Positions 13,588 through 25,573 of a DNA stretch of 64,000 nt are shown piece by piece (position 1 is the stretch's first letter; the number at the start of each line of letters is the position of its first letter). The position numbers and the translations under genes are program-made. The stretch lies in the NCBI GenBank assembly GCA_964019155.1, contig OZ025240.1, positions 29,884,083-29,948,082 of the forward strand. Reading direction: 5' to 3'. Source of the stretch: Osedax fenrisi (Eukaryota; Annelida; Polychaeta; Sabellida; Siboglinidae). A model generated the notes under the pieces. That model had not been told where the DNA came from and did not search any database. It saw nothing but the letters and a program-made list of their open reading frames with translations.

Positions 13588-14051
13588 CCTATTACTTCAG
13601 TTTCTATATAGATATAAGAGGCCCCAATACTATTAACTACACATATGATATAACTTATTATCATACTATTAAACGTATATTTAATAGACATAGATTTTGT
13701 TGGGAAATGTTAATATAGGTTATTCAGAAATGCGGTAATTTGTTTTTTTTACAGTCTATAGAAAAATAAAAGCAATACAAATAATACACATCACCCCCTC
13801 CCCCATTTCGTAAGGCTCACGTCACTCAAACCTATCACCACCTACACCGCAGACGTCGTATGCTCGGTAACCTCACCAAATCACGTGTTCAACTCTCTTG
13901 GGGGGATCAGGTGACCGCCGCCCCCTCATCGAGTGATGAACTACGGCTACAGCGGAGACGACGACTTCCGGTGGACAATTCTCTGCCGCGCTACAATGTC
14001 GACAAGGACACGGTTCTCGTGTCCTCTAAACCAGTCGTATTCGCCATGTGA
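5726..14051 (+). CDS. FAM228: FAM228-like protein, eight-exon gene model (320 aa)
   Basis: Hand-assembled from eight GC-richer islands in AT-rich DNA: 5726-5890, 9404-9481, 10428-10547, 11375-11458, 11633-11713, 11812-11968, 12698-12776, 13853-14051. Every exon is bounded by AG and GT (one GC), and the phases chain without a break: 963 nt, 320 codons plus TGA. The start is the ATG at 5726, first in a Thr/Pro-rich N-terminus (residues 1-45). The core resembles the FAM228 family as I know it: a charged helix ending LHKKWVDRVFEPIQ (residues 102-115), YEEYLRHVNKKGHVMLD (139-155), an aspartate-proline segment LDDPVSHQRRARNREDE (182-198), IRCQTG (201-206) and SPLVPLGRKGIDSIRWLEEP (223-242). No signal peptide or membrane span is visible. 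FAM228 proteins have no established biochemical role, so no function is assigned. The exon structure was not verified by transcripts. The last exon has an alternative acceptor at 13815 that would end the protein at TGA 13912. Confidence 0.78.
7461..8900. repeat. 36-bp exact direct repeats bracketing a 1.37-kb segment
   Basis: The 36 bases starting CGTATTTGGTATTATATAAT occur at 7461-7496 and again, unchanged, at 8865-8900, both directly preceded by a TA run. Between them lies the minisatellite block. The identity over 36 bp implies a recent duplication, either as the footprint of an insertion or from a repair or slippage event. Confidence 0.85.
7685..8466. repeat. 15-bp minisatellite, about 52 copies
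   Basis: Tandem units of TTAGCCCTATCTGAA and TTAGCCCTATCGGAG with point variants. A higher-order period is visible: the block at 8161-8240 recurs almost unchanged at 8341-8420, 180 bp (12 units) later. As 15 is a multiple of 3 and the units lack stops, several frames on both strands stay open (LALSE-type repeats on +, ANSDR-type on -). I read these as by-products, as the array sits in an intron and has no start context or flanking coding sequence. Confidence 0.92.
9404..9481 (+). CDS. FAM228: FAM228-like exon 2 (residues 56-81)
   Basis: Acceptor TCGTACAG^GAAAGG and donor AAA^GTTAGT; 26 codons, phase 0 on both sides. Peptide begins ERDEPEATEILNMYNALL, strongly helical and charged. Only one frame is free of stops. 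Confidence 0.75.
9482..10427 (+). other. Intron 2, AT-rich with (TA)n
   Basis: Contains TA runs at 9550-9574 and 10341-10400, and a palindrome CTACATTGTATATACAATGTAG at about 9531. No gene is visible. Confidence 0.5.
10341..10400. repeat. (TA)30 microsatellite next to exon 3
   Basis: Pure TA run of about 60 bp that ends 27 bp before the exon 3 acceptor. Confidence 0.95.
10428..10547 (+). CDS. FAM228: FAM228-like exon 3 (residues 82-121)
   Basis: Acceptor TTCTCAG^AATGGC, donor AAT^GTTAGT; 40 codons, phase 0/0. Contains EYDEMTRLRKREMLHKKW followed by VDRVFEPIQ, the most family-diagnostic block. A (TA)30 array ends only about 27 bp upstream of the acceptor, so the repeat occupies the branch-point/pyrimidine-tract region. 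Confidence 0.82.
10548..11374 (+). other. Intron 3, no gene seen
   Basis: AT-rich, with a short CA-rich stretch at 10993-11018. The open frame at 10581-10784 is low-complexity (Tyr/Ser/Ile) with no exon features. Confidence 0.45.
11375..11458 (+). CDS. FAM228: FAM228-like exon 4 (residues 122-149)
   Basis: Acceptor CACCACCAG^ATGGAG, donor AAAAAG^GTGTTT; 28 codons, phase 0/0. Peptide ends LYEEYLRHVNKK, which runs directly into the GHVMLD of exon 5 as in FAM228 proteins. Confidence 0.8.
11633..11713 (+). CDS. FAM228: FAM228-like exon 5 (residues 150-176)
   Basis: Acceptor ATAACAG^GGTCAC, donor CTCAAG^GTAGTC; 27 codons, phase 0/0. Contains GHVMLDVIAPDEYNAL. Flanking introns are short (174 and 98 bp). 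The 98-bp one has a good branch-point candidate CTAAC at about 11783. Confidence 0.8.
11812..11968 (+). CDS. FAM228: FAM228-like exon 6 (residues 177-229), GC-type donor
   Basis: Acceptor GCTACCAG^ATAAAG; 52 codons plus one base. Contains LDDPVSHQRRARNREDE, IRCQTG and SPLVPL. Ending the exon at TTAG^GCTAGT (a GC donor) gives phase 1, which exactly fits exon 7 and yields SPLVPLGRKGIDSIRWLEEP. If no splice occurs, the frame stops at TAG 11971-11973. The hydrophobic minus-strand ORF over this segment is a shadow. Confidence 0.78.
11969..12697 (+). other. Intron 6 (GC-AG) with (TA)n
   Basis: Starts GCTAGT and ends TTAATAG. Carries a (TA)n array at about 12128-12190 and clustered TATAGT palindromes at 12238-12300. 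Confidence 0.5.
12698..12776 (+). CDS. FAM228: FAM228-like exon 7 (residues 229-255)
   Basis: Acceptor TTAATAG^GAAGAA, donor AGCAG^GTACAC; phase 1 in, phase 2 out. Peptide RKGIDSIRWLEEPLLS. The other two frames contain stops. The incoming phase is satisfied only by the GC donor of exon 6. Confidence 0.65.
12777..13852 (+). other. Intron 7, AT-rich
   Basis: About 1.1 kb with TA runs at 12950-12980 and 13556-13583. A pyrimidine-rich stretch (CACCCCCTCCCCC, about 13792-13804) precedes the two competing acceptors of the last exon. Confidence 0.5.
13853..14051 (+). CDS. FAM228: FAM228-like terminal exon 8 (residues 255-320)
   Basis: Acceptor CACCTACACCGCAG^ACGTCG with a pyrimidine-rich lead-in, phase 2. 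The frame is open to TGA 14049-14051 and uses the whole GC-rich island, including LTKSRVQLSWGDQV and DELRLQRRRRLPVDN. The alternative acceptor TTTCGTAAG^GCTC at 13814/13815 is in phase for a different frame that stops at TGA 13912-13914 (287 aa in total). The composition argument favours the longer product. The C-terminal tail is basic and not clearly conserved. Confidence 0.55.
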
Positions 14052-14410
14052 TCTATGCGTGTGTGTATGTGTATATGTGTGTTCTCCATCGTATGGATTT
14101 ACTCGATATAGCCGTATCAGTATATATCTTTATGTATAGTATTATGTATACACAATATAATTTATGTTCCCAATAGGGTATTATGCATTAATTACATTAA
14201 TCACATGCTATGCATTATTTAATAAGTATTATATATTTTACAAGCATTCATCTGGTAACATGTATTATTATTACTACATATTTTCGTATGTCTTCATTTT
14301 ATAAATATTATTAAAGTAAAACATATGTTATTATGATTACTAGTTTTATTTACATATCATTAATATGAAAATGTATAATATATTTATATATATATGTGTG
14401 TTTGTCCCTT

Positions 14411-14447
<37 letters not shown>

Positions 14448-14665
14448 TTCATATCATAAATAAATTGCAACTAAACAGAGTTTTTGTAATACAATTTTTT
14501 AAATTTATGTGTGTCTTTTCTATGTGTATATTCATATTATTTATAATTATAATTATGTATACATTGATTCTATTTTTTTTAAATTAACCATCTATAATAG
14601 TTATAAATGAAACATGATCAAGTGAACACAATAATAATCTATATTATATATGTACATTATGTACA

Positions 14666-14718
<53 letters not shown>

Positions 14719-15190
14719 GTATTACATATACATATACCAAAGATTTTCCAAAGGAATTTTCCTTTGGAAAATCTTTGCATATACTATAGTAGACAATAAT
14801 ACACAAAATATAGGATAATCATACATTATAAACATGTTACCTCAATATGCATCTTGTATATACATATTTATACATTATGTATCACAGTATAGTTTATATG
14901 GTATTAAATTAATAATTCTTGAATAACAAAATAGTAATATAACTTAATTTATATATATATATATATATATATATATGGTTTACCCAGATGTTATATTATA
15001 CATTCGTCAGATAAACTCTATACAATATTTAATAAACTTGCTACTGGTAATATAATATTTCTTTTCGGAAACTTTAACAGTGATATCAAATAACCTATAT
15101 CAAATTAAATGTCTCTATTTTATTATATTGTTCGTTTTATATACACATATGTATTAATGTTATAACCTACGTATTCGATATCACACCTCT
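14052..15190. other. 3' flank of the FAM228-like gene
   Basis: AT-rich DNA with TA runs at 14418-14444, 14669-14714 and 14952-14976 and the near-perfect palindrome at 14738-14777. No further exon was recognised. A polyadenylation site was not assigned. Confidence 0.45.
14738..14777. repeat. 40-bp near-perfect palindrome
   Basis: Two 19-base arms (CAAAGATTTTCCAAAGGAA and its exact complement) separated by two bases, 24 bp downstream of a (TA)22 run. It would form a stable hairpin in single-stranded DNA or RNA. It could be a fold-back MITE remnant or a transcript 3' structure for the upstream gene. Its role is unknown. Confidence 0.85.
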
Positions 15191-15720
15191 ACTTCCTTAT
15201 ACCAACACTTATATCCAGTGTTCCCATTTAACAAACACTCTTCTTATCGCATACTATATATTGTTCATTCCTCAATATACCCTTCGAATTGCCCCTCCTA
15301 TATTTCGGATTCTCTAGTACAAAGATCTTCCATTCAATCTCTTAGAAACCATGAATCTCATATTCTATCTACCCCAATTCTCCATCCCTCAAAAATGAAT
15401 ACTCGGGCACTGATTTATTGAATATTGGTTCAAATCTATGGAATTCACTCCCAACCTATATTAGATCAATAAAATCGTATAAAACCTACATGAAATAGAT
15501 ACAACAATTTATATCAGGTGGCAATCTGTAATACTAATATTGTTTGTCATTATTATTTTATTTATTAATTTACGTACGGTTTATTCTATTTTATTTTATT
15601 ATTATTAATGGTATTTATTGTTTTACCTAATCAATTATTTGTATTCTATATATACACTTTTGAGAAATCATTTATGATTTATTTAACTGTTTAAATAAAC
15701 TTTCAATCAATCAATCAATA
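15190..15720 (+). pseudogene. LINE 3' end relic (CR1/Jockey-type), + strand
   Basis: C-terminal reverse-transcriptase tail in two frames. First CPSYISDSLVQRSSIQSLRN (from the frame starting at 15218), then after a frameshift near 15410 NIGSNLWNSLPTYIRSIKSY, which carries the characteristic GxxLWNSLP motif near LINE ORF2 C-termini. A TAG interrupts the last part. The 3' UTR ends in (TCAA)4 at 15703-15719, the short tandem tail typical of CR1/L2-class LINEs rather than poly(A). It is heavily 5' truncated, and it is not the same family as the elements in the tandem array. Confidence 0.75.
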
Positions 15721-15812
15721 TGTAAAAAATAAATAAATATTTCATCATGCATATATTAATATATATAGGCATGAGTGTATATACTCAATAATAACCAAAC
15801 CCTTATGCGTTA

Positions 15813-16123
15813 CCTAGCAAACAGTAAGAGCAGCATAATAGCAGCTGTTATGCTGCTATTATAATAATAGCAGCATAATAGCAGCATAATATACTTTTAA
15901 AATTAATAGCAGCATAATATTAGCATAATGGCAGCATAATAGCAGCATAACAGCAGCATAATAGCATGACAAATTAATAGCAGCATAATAGCGTGACAAA
16001 TTATTATCAGCATAATAACAGCATAATATACATTTAATAGCAGCATAATAGTACAATGTAAACATTTGAGGCTCTAGCATATGCTCTTATGCTGCTATTA
16101 TGCTGATATTACTGTTTGCTGGG
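15813..16123. mobile_element. 311-bp MITE built of AGCAGCATAATA repeats
   Basis: Inverted ends CCTAGCAAACAGTAAGAGCA (15813) and, on the other strand from 16123, CCCAGCAAACAGTAATATCA, flanked by TA at 15811-15812 and 16124-16125. The interior is filled with direct and inverted copies of a 12-bp unit AGCAGCATAATA, so the whole element can fold back. The TA target duplication fits a Tc1/mariner-type source, but the ends differ from the pogo family in this window. The minus-strand ORF across it is only a reading of the repeats. Confidence 0.82.
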
Positions 16124-16229
16124 TACTAATATAGTTTACACTTTGATATATAGTATATACATAAATGATAATTAAGTAACCAACATTATTATAAACATTA
16201 AATTATTCAAAGATAGTATGCAATATAAA

Positions 16230-16560
16230 TTATAAATTATATTTTCGTATATTTATTAATTTGGTGTATTTGTTAATTGTAAATATTTATGTTGCTTGTG
16301 AAATATGTAGATGTTATGTAATAAATATAAATTCTAATTTCGTATATTTGTTAATTTCAGTATTTGTAAATTGTAAAGAATTATTTTGCTTGTGAAATCT
16401 GTAGATATTATGTAATAAATTTAAATTCTAATTTCGTATATTTGTTAATTTCAGTATTTGTAAATTGTAAAGAATTATTTTTCTTGTGAAATATGTAGAC
16501 GTTATATAATAAGTATAAATTGTTTCTACATATATGCAATTATATTTGTTAATTTAATTT
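16230..16560. repeat. 94-95-bp tandem repeat, about 3.5 copies
   Basis: The phrase TTTCGTATATTTGTTAATTT and the following CTTGTGAAATATGTAGATGT (with variants) recur at about 95- and 94-bp steps (anchors 16246, 16341, 16435), with a degenerate fourth copy. No coding content. Confidence 0.85.
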
Positions 16561-17355
16561 TTCTATATTTGTAAAGAGTGGGCGTAGTTTATATTTGGAT
16601 AAACTAAATTAATATTGTTTATATTTTATAGTTTGAAATGTTTGAATAATAACTGGGCGGAACCTTAGTAGTTAACCGTTGACACGATGGAAGACCATTA
16701 GTTCCCCGACTGTATTAGTACAAACACTAATATTATATAAATACTAGACGAGCGTCGATCGTATATGATCCAACGATATCCTATCATGCTTTTTATATTT
16801 CCATACAACTACATACCCGAGCCTACATTAGTGACAGCAGTATCCGTTAGCGAATACAACAGTAGTATGATACTACACTCCTATAGGAGTCGACATTGGC
16901 AACATGTTGCAGCAGAATATCACTATGTTAGTTAAATCAGTTATAAATTATGCACTACTATATATATAATGCGTATTGTGTGGTGACTACGTATTGAGAA
17001 CGTAGATGTTATGTATTAGTATAAATGAATTTGTCAAATTTAAGTTTTATATTAAGTTTTTTATAAATTATAAAAAAATGTTTACTTTTAAAATCGGTAC
17101 AAATGCGAATAAGGCGACAAATATATGAATAATAGGTTATTTTCGTAGTAGATAGTATGCCCACCGTAGTAACATTTATGGATGTTATCTATAATATATA
17201 TTGTATATAGGTTTATATTGTATATAAGCTTATTTAACATAAATAGTGACATAGATTATAGATAAAAACGAAACAGGAATTAGGTACGAATTTGTGGTAT
17301 TATTATATATAATGTCACTTAATCTTTCATTTAACATTATAATATATTAAAAATG

Positions 17356-17475
<120 letters not shown>

Positions 17476-17582
17476 ATATATGTATGCAATTACAATGTAA
17501 TATTATATTTACTATTGTTATATAACTATGATATAACTATTGTTACAAGTAGTATACTTATTATGTTAAAATTTAAAAATAT

Positions 17583-17619
<37 letters not shown>

Positions 17620-18794
17620 TATATATATATATAATATTTGTATGTGAATGAGTGTATGCATTTAGGGTATATTGGTGTATTTTATTGTTTGAATTGTAAT
17701 GTATGTATACACAACTATACAAATATGTGTATGATATACTACTATATTAATCATAGATGTGTATTGTATTGGTAAACTATAAATAAATGATAATAGTAGT
17801 AGTAGTAGTAATATGATTTATTTAATTTAAGTGACATACATAATAAAAAATAATAATAATAATAAAAATAAATAGTTTTGAAATGAGAGTATTACATTAC
17901 AGTTCATAAAGTAAGACAGTTCAGTGAGTAAGTATTTTCTAGTTTACTTTTTAATTTATTTGAATGTTTTTCGTTAGTTAATTCCAATGATATGAGTAGT
18001 TATTAATTGATCGTATTTTTTAATTATTATATTTGATTACGCAATTCGTTTCTATTTATTATCTGATGTAGGAAGTTTATAAAGTATATGTATACAAACT
18101 TCATTATGTAGTACAGTATGTATACTTAGAGTTTTATAACTTTATATTATTTTACGGTAGTCAAGTAGTATCGGTAGTTTGTTATAAATAATTATATGTG
18201 ATATATAATTATTTATTTTAAAATCTAAAGAATTTTAAAAATATATAAAACACCATAACCTCGTTTATTATTATGTATAGTAACATGCGATTCTGTAGTT
18301 TTAAAATATATGTGATCATTGCATCATAATTTATTGGAATACTTCTTTCATTTAATTATTGTAGAATGTAAAATAGTTTATCATTATATCAACTATTTGT
18401 TACATAGTATATAGATGGTATACTGTACATATTTGACTAGATTGTTATCTATATATATAATAATACTTTCGGTCTGTTATTTCATTATTTTCATATACAA
18501 ATATCCAATCAGACATATACATACATCAATTATTATGTTTATTTAATTGTTTTATGTAAGTGATATTTATTTCAGATTTATAATTATAATCAATTAATAT
18601 AAACAACTAAAACATACACAATATATTTAATTTAATTATTATTTATTTAACTTATTTATTAATTGATTGATTTTTAATTTTCTTTATCCCTAATAATAAA
18701 TACATTTGTCTTTATATATCCAATTTTATTTATTTTTCCAAATTTTATATAAATATTATGTATTTTAAAATATGTTGCATATGTTAATTGATGG

Positions 18795-18843
<49 letters not shown>

Positions 18844-19088
18844 CTCGGAAGGTGTAGCGAACTACTGGGTAGAAAAAAAGCAAGGCTTATCTAGTTATAC
18901 CCGGTTAATTATTCGAGAATAGAAAATAATAATACAAATATATAATAAATATAATAGGCAATTTGATAACCTTATACAAAACTAAAAAATAATTAAAAAG
19001 ATGTAACCACATTTGAAAAATATAATTTAAATAAAAGAATGAGTGATTCAACAAAATAACTATAATTTCATACCAATATATTATTTTC

Positions 19089-19130
<42 letters not shown>

Positions 19131-19154
19131 CATATACATATACACATATACACA

Positions 19155-19159
<5 letters not shown>

Positions 19160-19222
<63 letters not shown>
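19160..19222. repeat. (TA)n at the 3' end of LINE-A
   Basis: A run of about 31 TA that directly abuts the (TGAA)4 tail of the minus-strand LINE-A. The 5' end of the same LINE also lies in TA repeat (about 23090), so the element appears to have inserted into a TA array. Confidence 0.9.
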
Positions 19223-19226
<4 letters not shown>

Positions 19227-20066
19227 TGAATGAATGAATTCAGTTTATAGACAAAGTCTAAGGATGATCAGTGAAAGCGATTAGCTTTATTGATTCGAAA
19301 CCTCCTAACAGTATGTGCAATGTCAAATCATCATTTCCATTCAAATAAAATAATAAAATAGAAATAATGCTAAACATAATAATAAAATCATATTAATATA
19401 AAAAAAACAATGAAATGATTAAATAAAAGGTTAATCACATACGAAAATAATAAAATTTAAAATTAGAAACAAAGATAAAATATAAAATTACAATAATAAA
19501 GGAGATATAAATAAAGTTGATACAGATTATAAAAATAAAAGTTGTGATTCGTGAATAGGCATTCAAAGTTAAATTGTAAAGAAAGAGAAAATTAAATAAT
19601 TTGTACTATCAATATGACATATAATTTAATACTGTTTAAATAAAAACTAAAATTAAAACTGTTAAAGAAATAATTGATTATTATATAATAAACATACAAA
19701 TGTAATAGGTTAATATCGCGATAGTGTAATATGAAAAAAAAAGAAAAATGAAGATAAAATAATATACAATAAATTAAATAATTTTTTTAGATTTTGTTTT
19801 AATACTGTAATGTAAACATGTTTATAATTTTAATACTGTTTTTTTTTTAAGATTATAATACTTTTATAATTTTTATATTTTTTAATACTGTTTAATTTGT
19901 AATAGTTTATTTTGAATACTGTTTATAATATAAATTTTGTAATACTGTTTATAATAAAAATGTGTACATTTTGTAATACGGTTTATAATAAATATGTGTA
20001 ATTGTTTTAGAATGATTAAAAAAAAGATGTTTGCCAAAATTATAATAATTAATATTTATAAAAAAA

Positions 20067-22706
20067 TTAACAATACTGTTTACTAAAAAATGATTTTAAT
20101 ACTTTCTTCAGTTTTAAAGTATGAGTAATTGTATTAGTTTTTAAAATATTATTAAACATTATTAAATTATAAAGTTTAGGTCCTTTGAAAAATATTGTAT
20201 TTTGGAATCTATTGGTTTAAATAAATGGTAAAATAAATTTGGTTTTATTTCTATTAAATTTAAAATAATCAGTTATATCGTTAACATATTTATTATTTAA
20301 AAGATTATATATAATTAAAATATTTCTAAAAGTTATAAGATCATCAAGTTTTAAAATGTTACTATTATAAAATAAAATTGATGTATGCGATAATCTTATT
20401 AATGGTAATTTTGAATTGTCAATAATCTTTTTATTAATTATTCTTATTATTTTTTTTTGTGATAAATTTAATATATTTAAATTAGAATTATAAATATTAC
20501 CCCATATTTCAATACCATATGTTAAATTAGATAAAAACAAAGAGTTGTATAATAAAATCAAATTTTTAATATTTAAATATGATAACCTTTTAATTAAGTA
20601 TATTATTTTTGAAAGTTTCATATTTAAATTATCAATATGTATATTAAATGATAATTTTGTATCTAAATACAAACCCAAAAATGTATAGTTATCTACAATA
20701 TCAATTTTTATATTGTCAATTGTTATATCATTAGTCAGTTTAGTATTAAAATATGGAAGTATTTTAGTTTTTTGTATATTAAGTTTTAAATTATTTATAT
20801 CGAACCAATATTTTAATTTATCCATATATATTTGAAGTAATTTTGTTAGTTCAACATCACTATTAGCGTAAACTGTTAGTGATGTATCGTCAGCATATAA
20901 ATTTAAATTAATATTATTCACATTTTTAAAAACATTTGGTAGGTCATTTATAAAAATTATAAAAAATAAGGGCCACAGAACAGAACCTTGAGGAACCCCG
21001 TACTTAACATATTTAGTATTCGATAATGAATTATTTATTTTTGTGGTAAATGTTCTGTTATTTAAATAACTTTTTATTAAATTATATATATTTCCTCTTA
21101 TTCCATATATTTCAAGTTTTTTTAATAATAATACATGATCAACAACATCGAAAGCTTTTTTCAGATCAAGAAAAATTGTTGCAATTTTTTTATGTTCACT
21201 ATTTTTTTGTAGAATATAATGCTGAATGTTTAAAAGCGATATCGTTGTATTAGATTTTGGAATAAAACCATATTGATTCTTATTTATTATTTTATGTTTA
21301 ATTATGAAATTGGATAATCTATTATATATAATTTTTTCAAATATTTTACTAATTTGTGGTAAAAGTGCAATTGGGCGGTAATTAATAATATTTTTATTAT
21401 CATTATTTTTAAATAGTGGTTTTATAATTGATTTTTTCATATCGGTTGGAAATAGTCCAGTTACAATACTATTATTAAATATATGATTTATAGGATATAA
21501 AATACAATAATATAATATATTTGGAAAGTTATTATATTTTTTATTAATTAGTTTATTAATTATTTTTCAATTATCACTTTGATTATTTTTAGAAAATAAT
21601 TCATTATAATATTTATTTTTTTGAAATTTTAAATGTTTGATTAATTTATTTTTTATTTTTTTATATCTCATTAGCGCAATTTGACATTTATGTTTTTTAT
21701 AAAATGAAAACAGTTTATTCTTTTTTTTAATGGCATTTTTAAGTTTATTTGTAATCCAAGGATTAATATAATCGTTTTTTATATTTGTATGTATTAAAGG
21801 ACAATGTTTATCCATTAGAAAATTTAACTTTTTAATAAAACATGAGTAATAATGTAAAGGGTCATTACTTACAATTTCATTTTGCCAATTTATAATATTC
21901 AATTCATTTTTCAAATCATTGATATTTTTTTTATTTCTAATGTATGGTTTAGTATTAGTATTATGTAAATTTGTATGTTTAAAATTAAAAATAAAAAATA
22001 AAATAGAGTGATCTGTTATATCAGATTCTATAATACCGCTAGTTAATATATTTTTACTATTAGTTATGATATTATCTATTAATGTATTTGTATTTATTGT
22101 TGTACGGGTATATATATTAATAGTGGACGAGAGACCTAATTGAGTTAGTATATAATTAAAATTTTGTGTAGTATTTGAATTTTTTGAAAAGTCTATATTA
22201 AAATCTCCGCATAGAAATATATCTTTATTAATATAATTTGAAAATAAATTAAAAATTAAATCATTGAATACAGTAGTATCACTATCAGGCGAGCGGTATA
22301 TAGCAGATAAAATATTGTGTTTTTTTGATTTTTCATCTATTATTTGAATAGAAACAATATCAATTGAATCTGTAATTGAAATAGATAGATTATCAATTAT
22401 TGATGTTTTATACATTTTTTTCACTAAAATAGCTACACCACCACCTCTTTTTTTATTTTTAAATGATCTATTCATTTGGCATATATTATAATTTTTAAAA
22501 TAAATAATAGGATCATCATATTTAGTAAGTCACGTTTCAGTAAAAATTAGTATATCTGGTTCATATGTAAATAAACCTAGAAAAGTTAAAAAGTTATCTA
22601 TATTTTTGTTAAAATTACGTATATTTAAAATAATTATCGATAAGTTATTTAAAAAGTCATAATTTAATTTATTATATTCATAAAGTGTATATATTTTAGG
22701 TTCCAT
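20067..22706 (-). pseudogene. LINE-A copy 1 ORF2 (endonuclease-reverse transcriptase), three in-frame stops
   Basis: 880-codon frame. Endonuclease motifs: LNIRNFN, TET (Trp replaced by TGA 22530-22532), GGGVAIL, YRSPDSD, GDFNID, SDITDHS. RT motifs: NYRPIALLP, FLDLKKAFDVVDH, YGVPQGSVL, YADDTSL. A second TGA at 21567-21569 replaces the Trp expected before KIINKLINKK. Private damage: GSVLG became GSVLW (G to W in the conserved GxxLGPLFF), and a rearranged stretch near 20217 creates TAA after KFILP. A target-primed reverse transcription protein by family, but this copy is presumably dead. Confidence 0.85.
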
Positions 22707-23088
22707 TTTGTGATTCAATTATTGTATGTGAAATTAATTTAAAGTTATTATTAATAAATCTAACTTTAAATATAGTATTATTATTTGTTTTATCTTTAGC
22801 TTCAGTTAGTAGTTTTTTTTGTGTTATTAATTGTTCAGTAGTAAATTCATGTGAAATTCCAATTCTGCTATATTTTGTATTTTTTAATTTATATGCCATA
22901 TTTAATATATGCATTTTATCTAGCTCTGTGTTTAAAGTAATTTTAATAGGCCTAATTGTATTATTTATTATTTCATTGGTTTCACTATCTATATTTATTT
23001 TACCAATTCTATGTATATTTTGTATGGATATATTTTCAACATCACTAATTTCACTAATAATACTATTAATTGAATCTTTATCATATAT
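22696..23088 (-). pseudogene. LINE-A copy 1 ORF1, C-terminal part only
   Basis: About 130 codons, open from the TA array to TAA at 22696. Holds IRPIKITLNTELDKMHILN and ISHEFTTEQLITQKKLLTEA, typical of the C-terminal half of LINE ORF1 nucleic-acid-binding proteins. The N-terminal half is missing. Codons upstream of about 23088 are TA-repeat readings, not protein. The stop overlaps the ORF2 start by 11 nt (ATG GAA CCT AA), a usual ORF1/ORF2 arrangement. Confidence 0.7.
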
Positions 23089-23105
23089 ACATGTATATAT
23101 ATATA

Positions 23106-23153
<48 letters not shown>

Positions 23154-23604
23154 CATACACACATGCATACATATACAAATACATATACACACATACATGT
23201 ACAATGTGCATTGTACATACATATATACATGCATACATATATGTATTATATACTATAGTATGTATTACATACATGCATAAACACATAAATATACACATAT
23301 ATGTATAGGAAATTAAATATATTACTATTATCACTATATAAGTTATATGTAATTCATATAAATAAATAGATATTGATGAATACATATTAACAAAAATAAT
23401 TAAAATTAATTAAAATTCAAATATAATATATTCCATTCTCGAGTAATTACTTCATCATGTTTAAAATAAATTAAAGCAAATAAAATATAATAAATATAAT
23501 TGAGTATAAAGTAAGTTAAAATATTTAAAAAATATATATAGTTGGAAAATATATAAAAAATATATGTAAGATATAATATAAAATAAGGAGGAAATAAGTT
23601 ATAT

Positions 23605-23778
23605 TCAGTATTTAATACATCGAAATATAATTGATTTTAATCTTCTAGTAAACATATTTATATTATTGAATAATTTAAATTTGTTTTCTAGAAGATTCCA
23701 TAAAAAAGGACCATTGTAAGTTATACAAAAAAAAATTATATTTAGACGGAAAGAAGGAATAACAATACGTATATATAC
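23605..23778 (-). pseudogene. LINE-C 3' remnant (unit 1), RT C-terminus
   Basis: A 55-60-codon tail: IPSFRLNIIFFCITYNGPFL, WNLLENKFKLFNNINMFTRR, LKSIIF. The GPxLWNxL motif followed by a basic FxxRLKSxxF helix is the usual end of LINE ORF2. It ends TGA with an in-frame TAA two codons later. The 5' side is cut by a large TA array. The 3' UTR presumably extends left toward 23400, but no tail repeat was recognised. The family differs from LINE-A and LINE-B. Confidence 0.7.
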
Positions 23779-23779
23779 G

Positions 23780-25573
<1,794 letters not shown>

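Larger units (their letters stand above)
19223..23088 (-). mobile_element. LINE-A copy 1, CR1-like non-LTR retrotransposon
   Basis: 3.9 kb on the minus strand, 5' truncated in ORF1 at a TA array, with ORF2 (endonuclease plus RT). It is the only copy with the full 3' UTR: a hairpin AGACAAAGTCT (19249-19259, plus-strand view) followed by a (TGAA)4 tail (ATTC on the sense strand). The 3' UTR repeats the phrase AATACTGTTTA many times. Hairpin plus short tandem tail is the CR1/L2 style. The array unit begins inside this UTR at 19885, so this copy marks the left edge of the array. Confidence 0.88.

Noticed and set aside
18842..18906. GC-richer 65-bp piece near a TA array as a SINE or tRNA fragment
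   Set aside because: No A/B box or tail could be recognised; left unassigned.
21050..21253. 67-codon + strand ORF repeated in every unit
   Set aside because: Antisense shadow of LINE-A reverse transcriptase.
23070..23308. Tyr-Ile-rich ORFs on both strands at TA arrays (also near 5331, 17353, 19043, 23675, 34924, 46515, 58232)
   Set aside because: Dipeptide readings of (TA)n.
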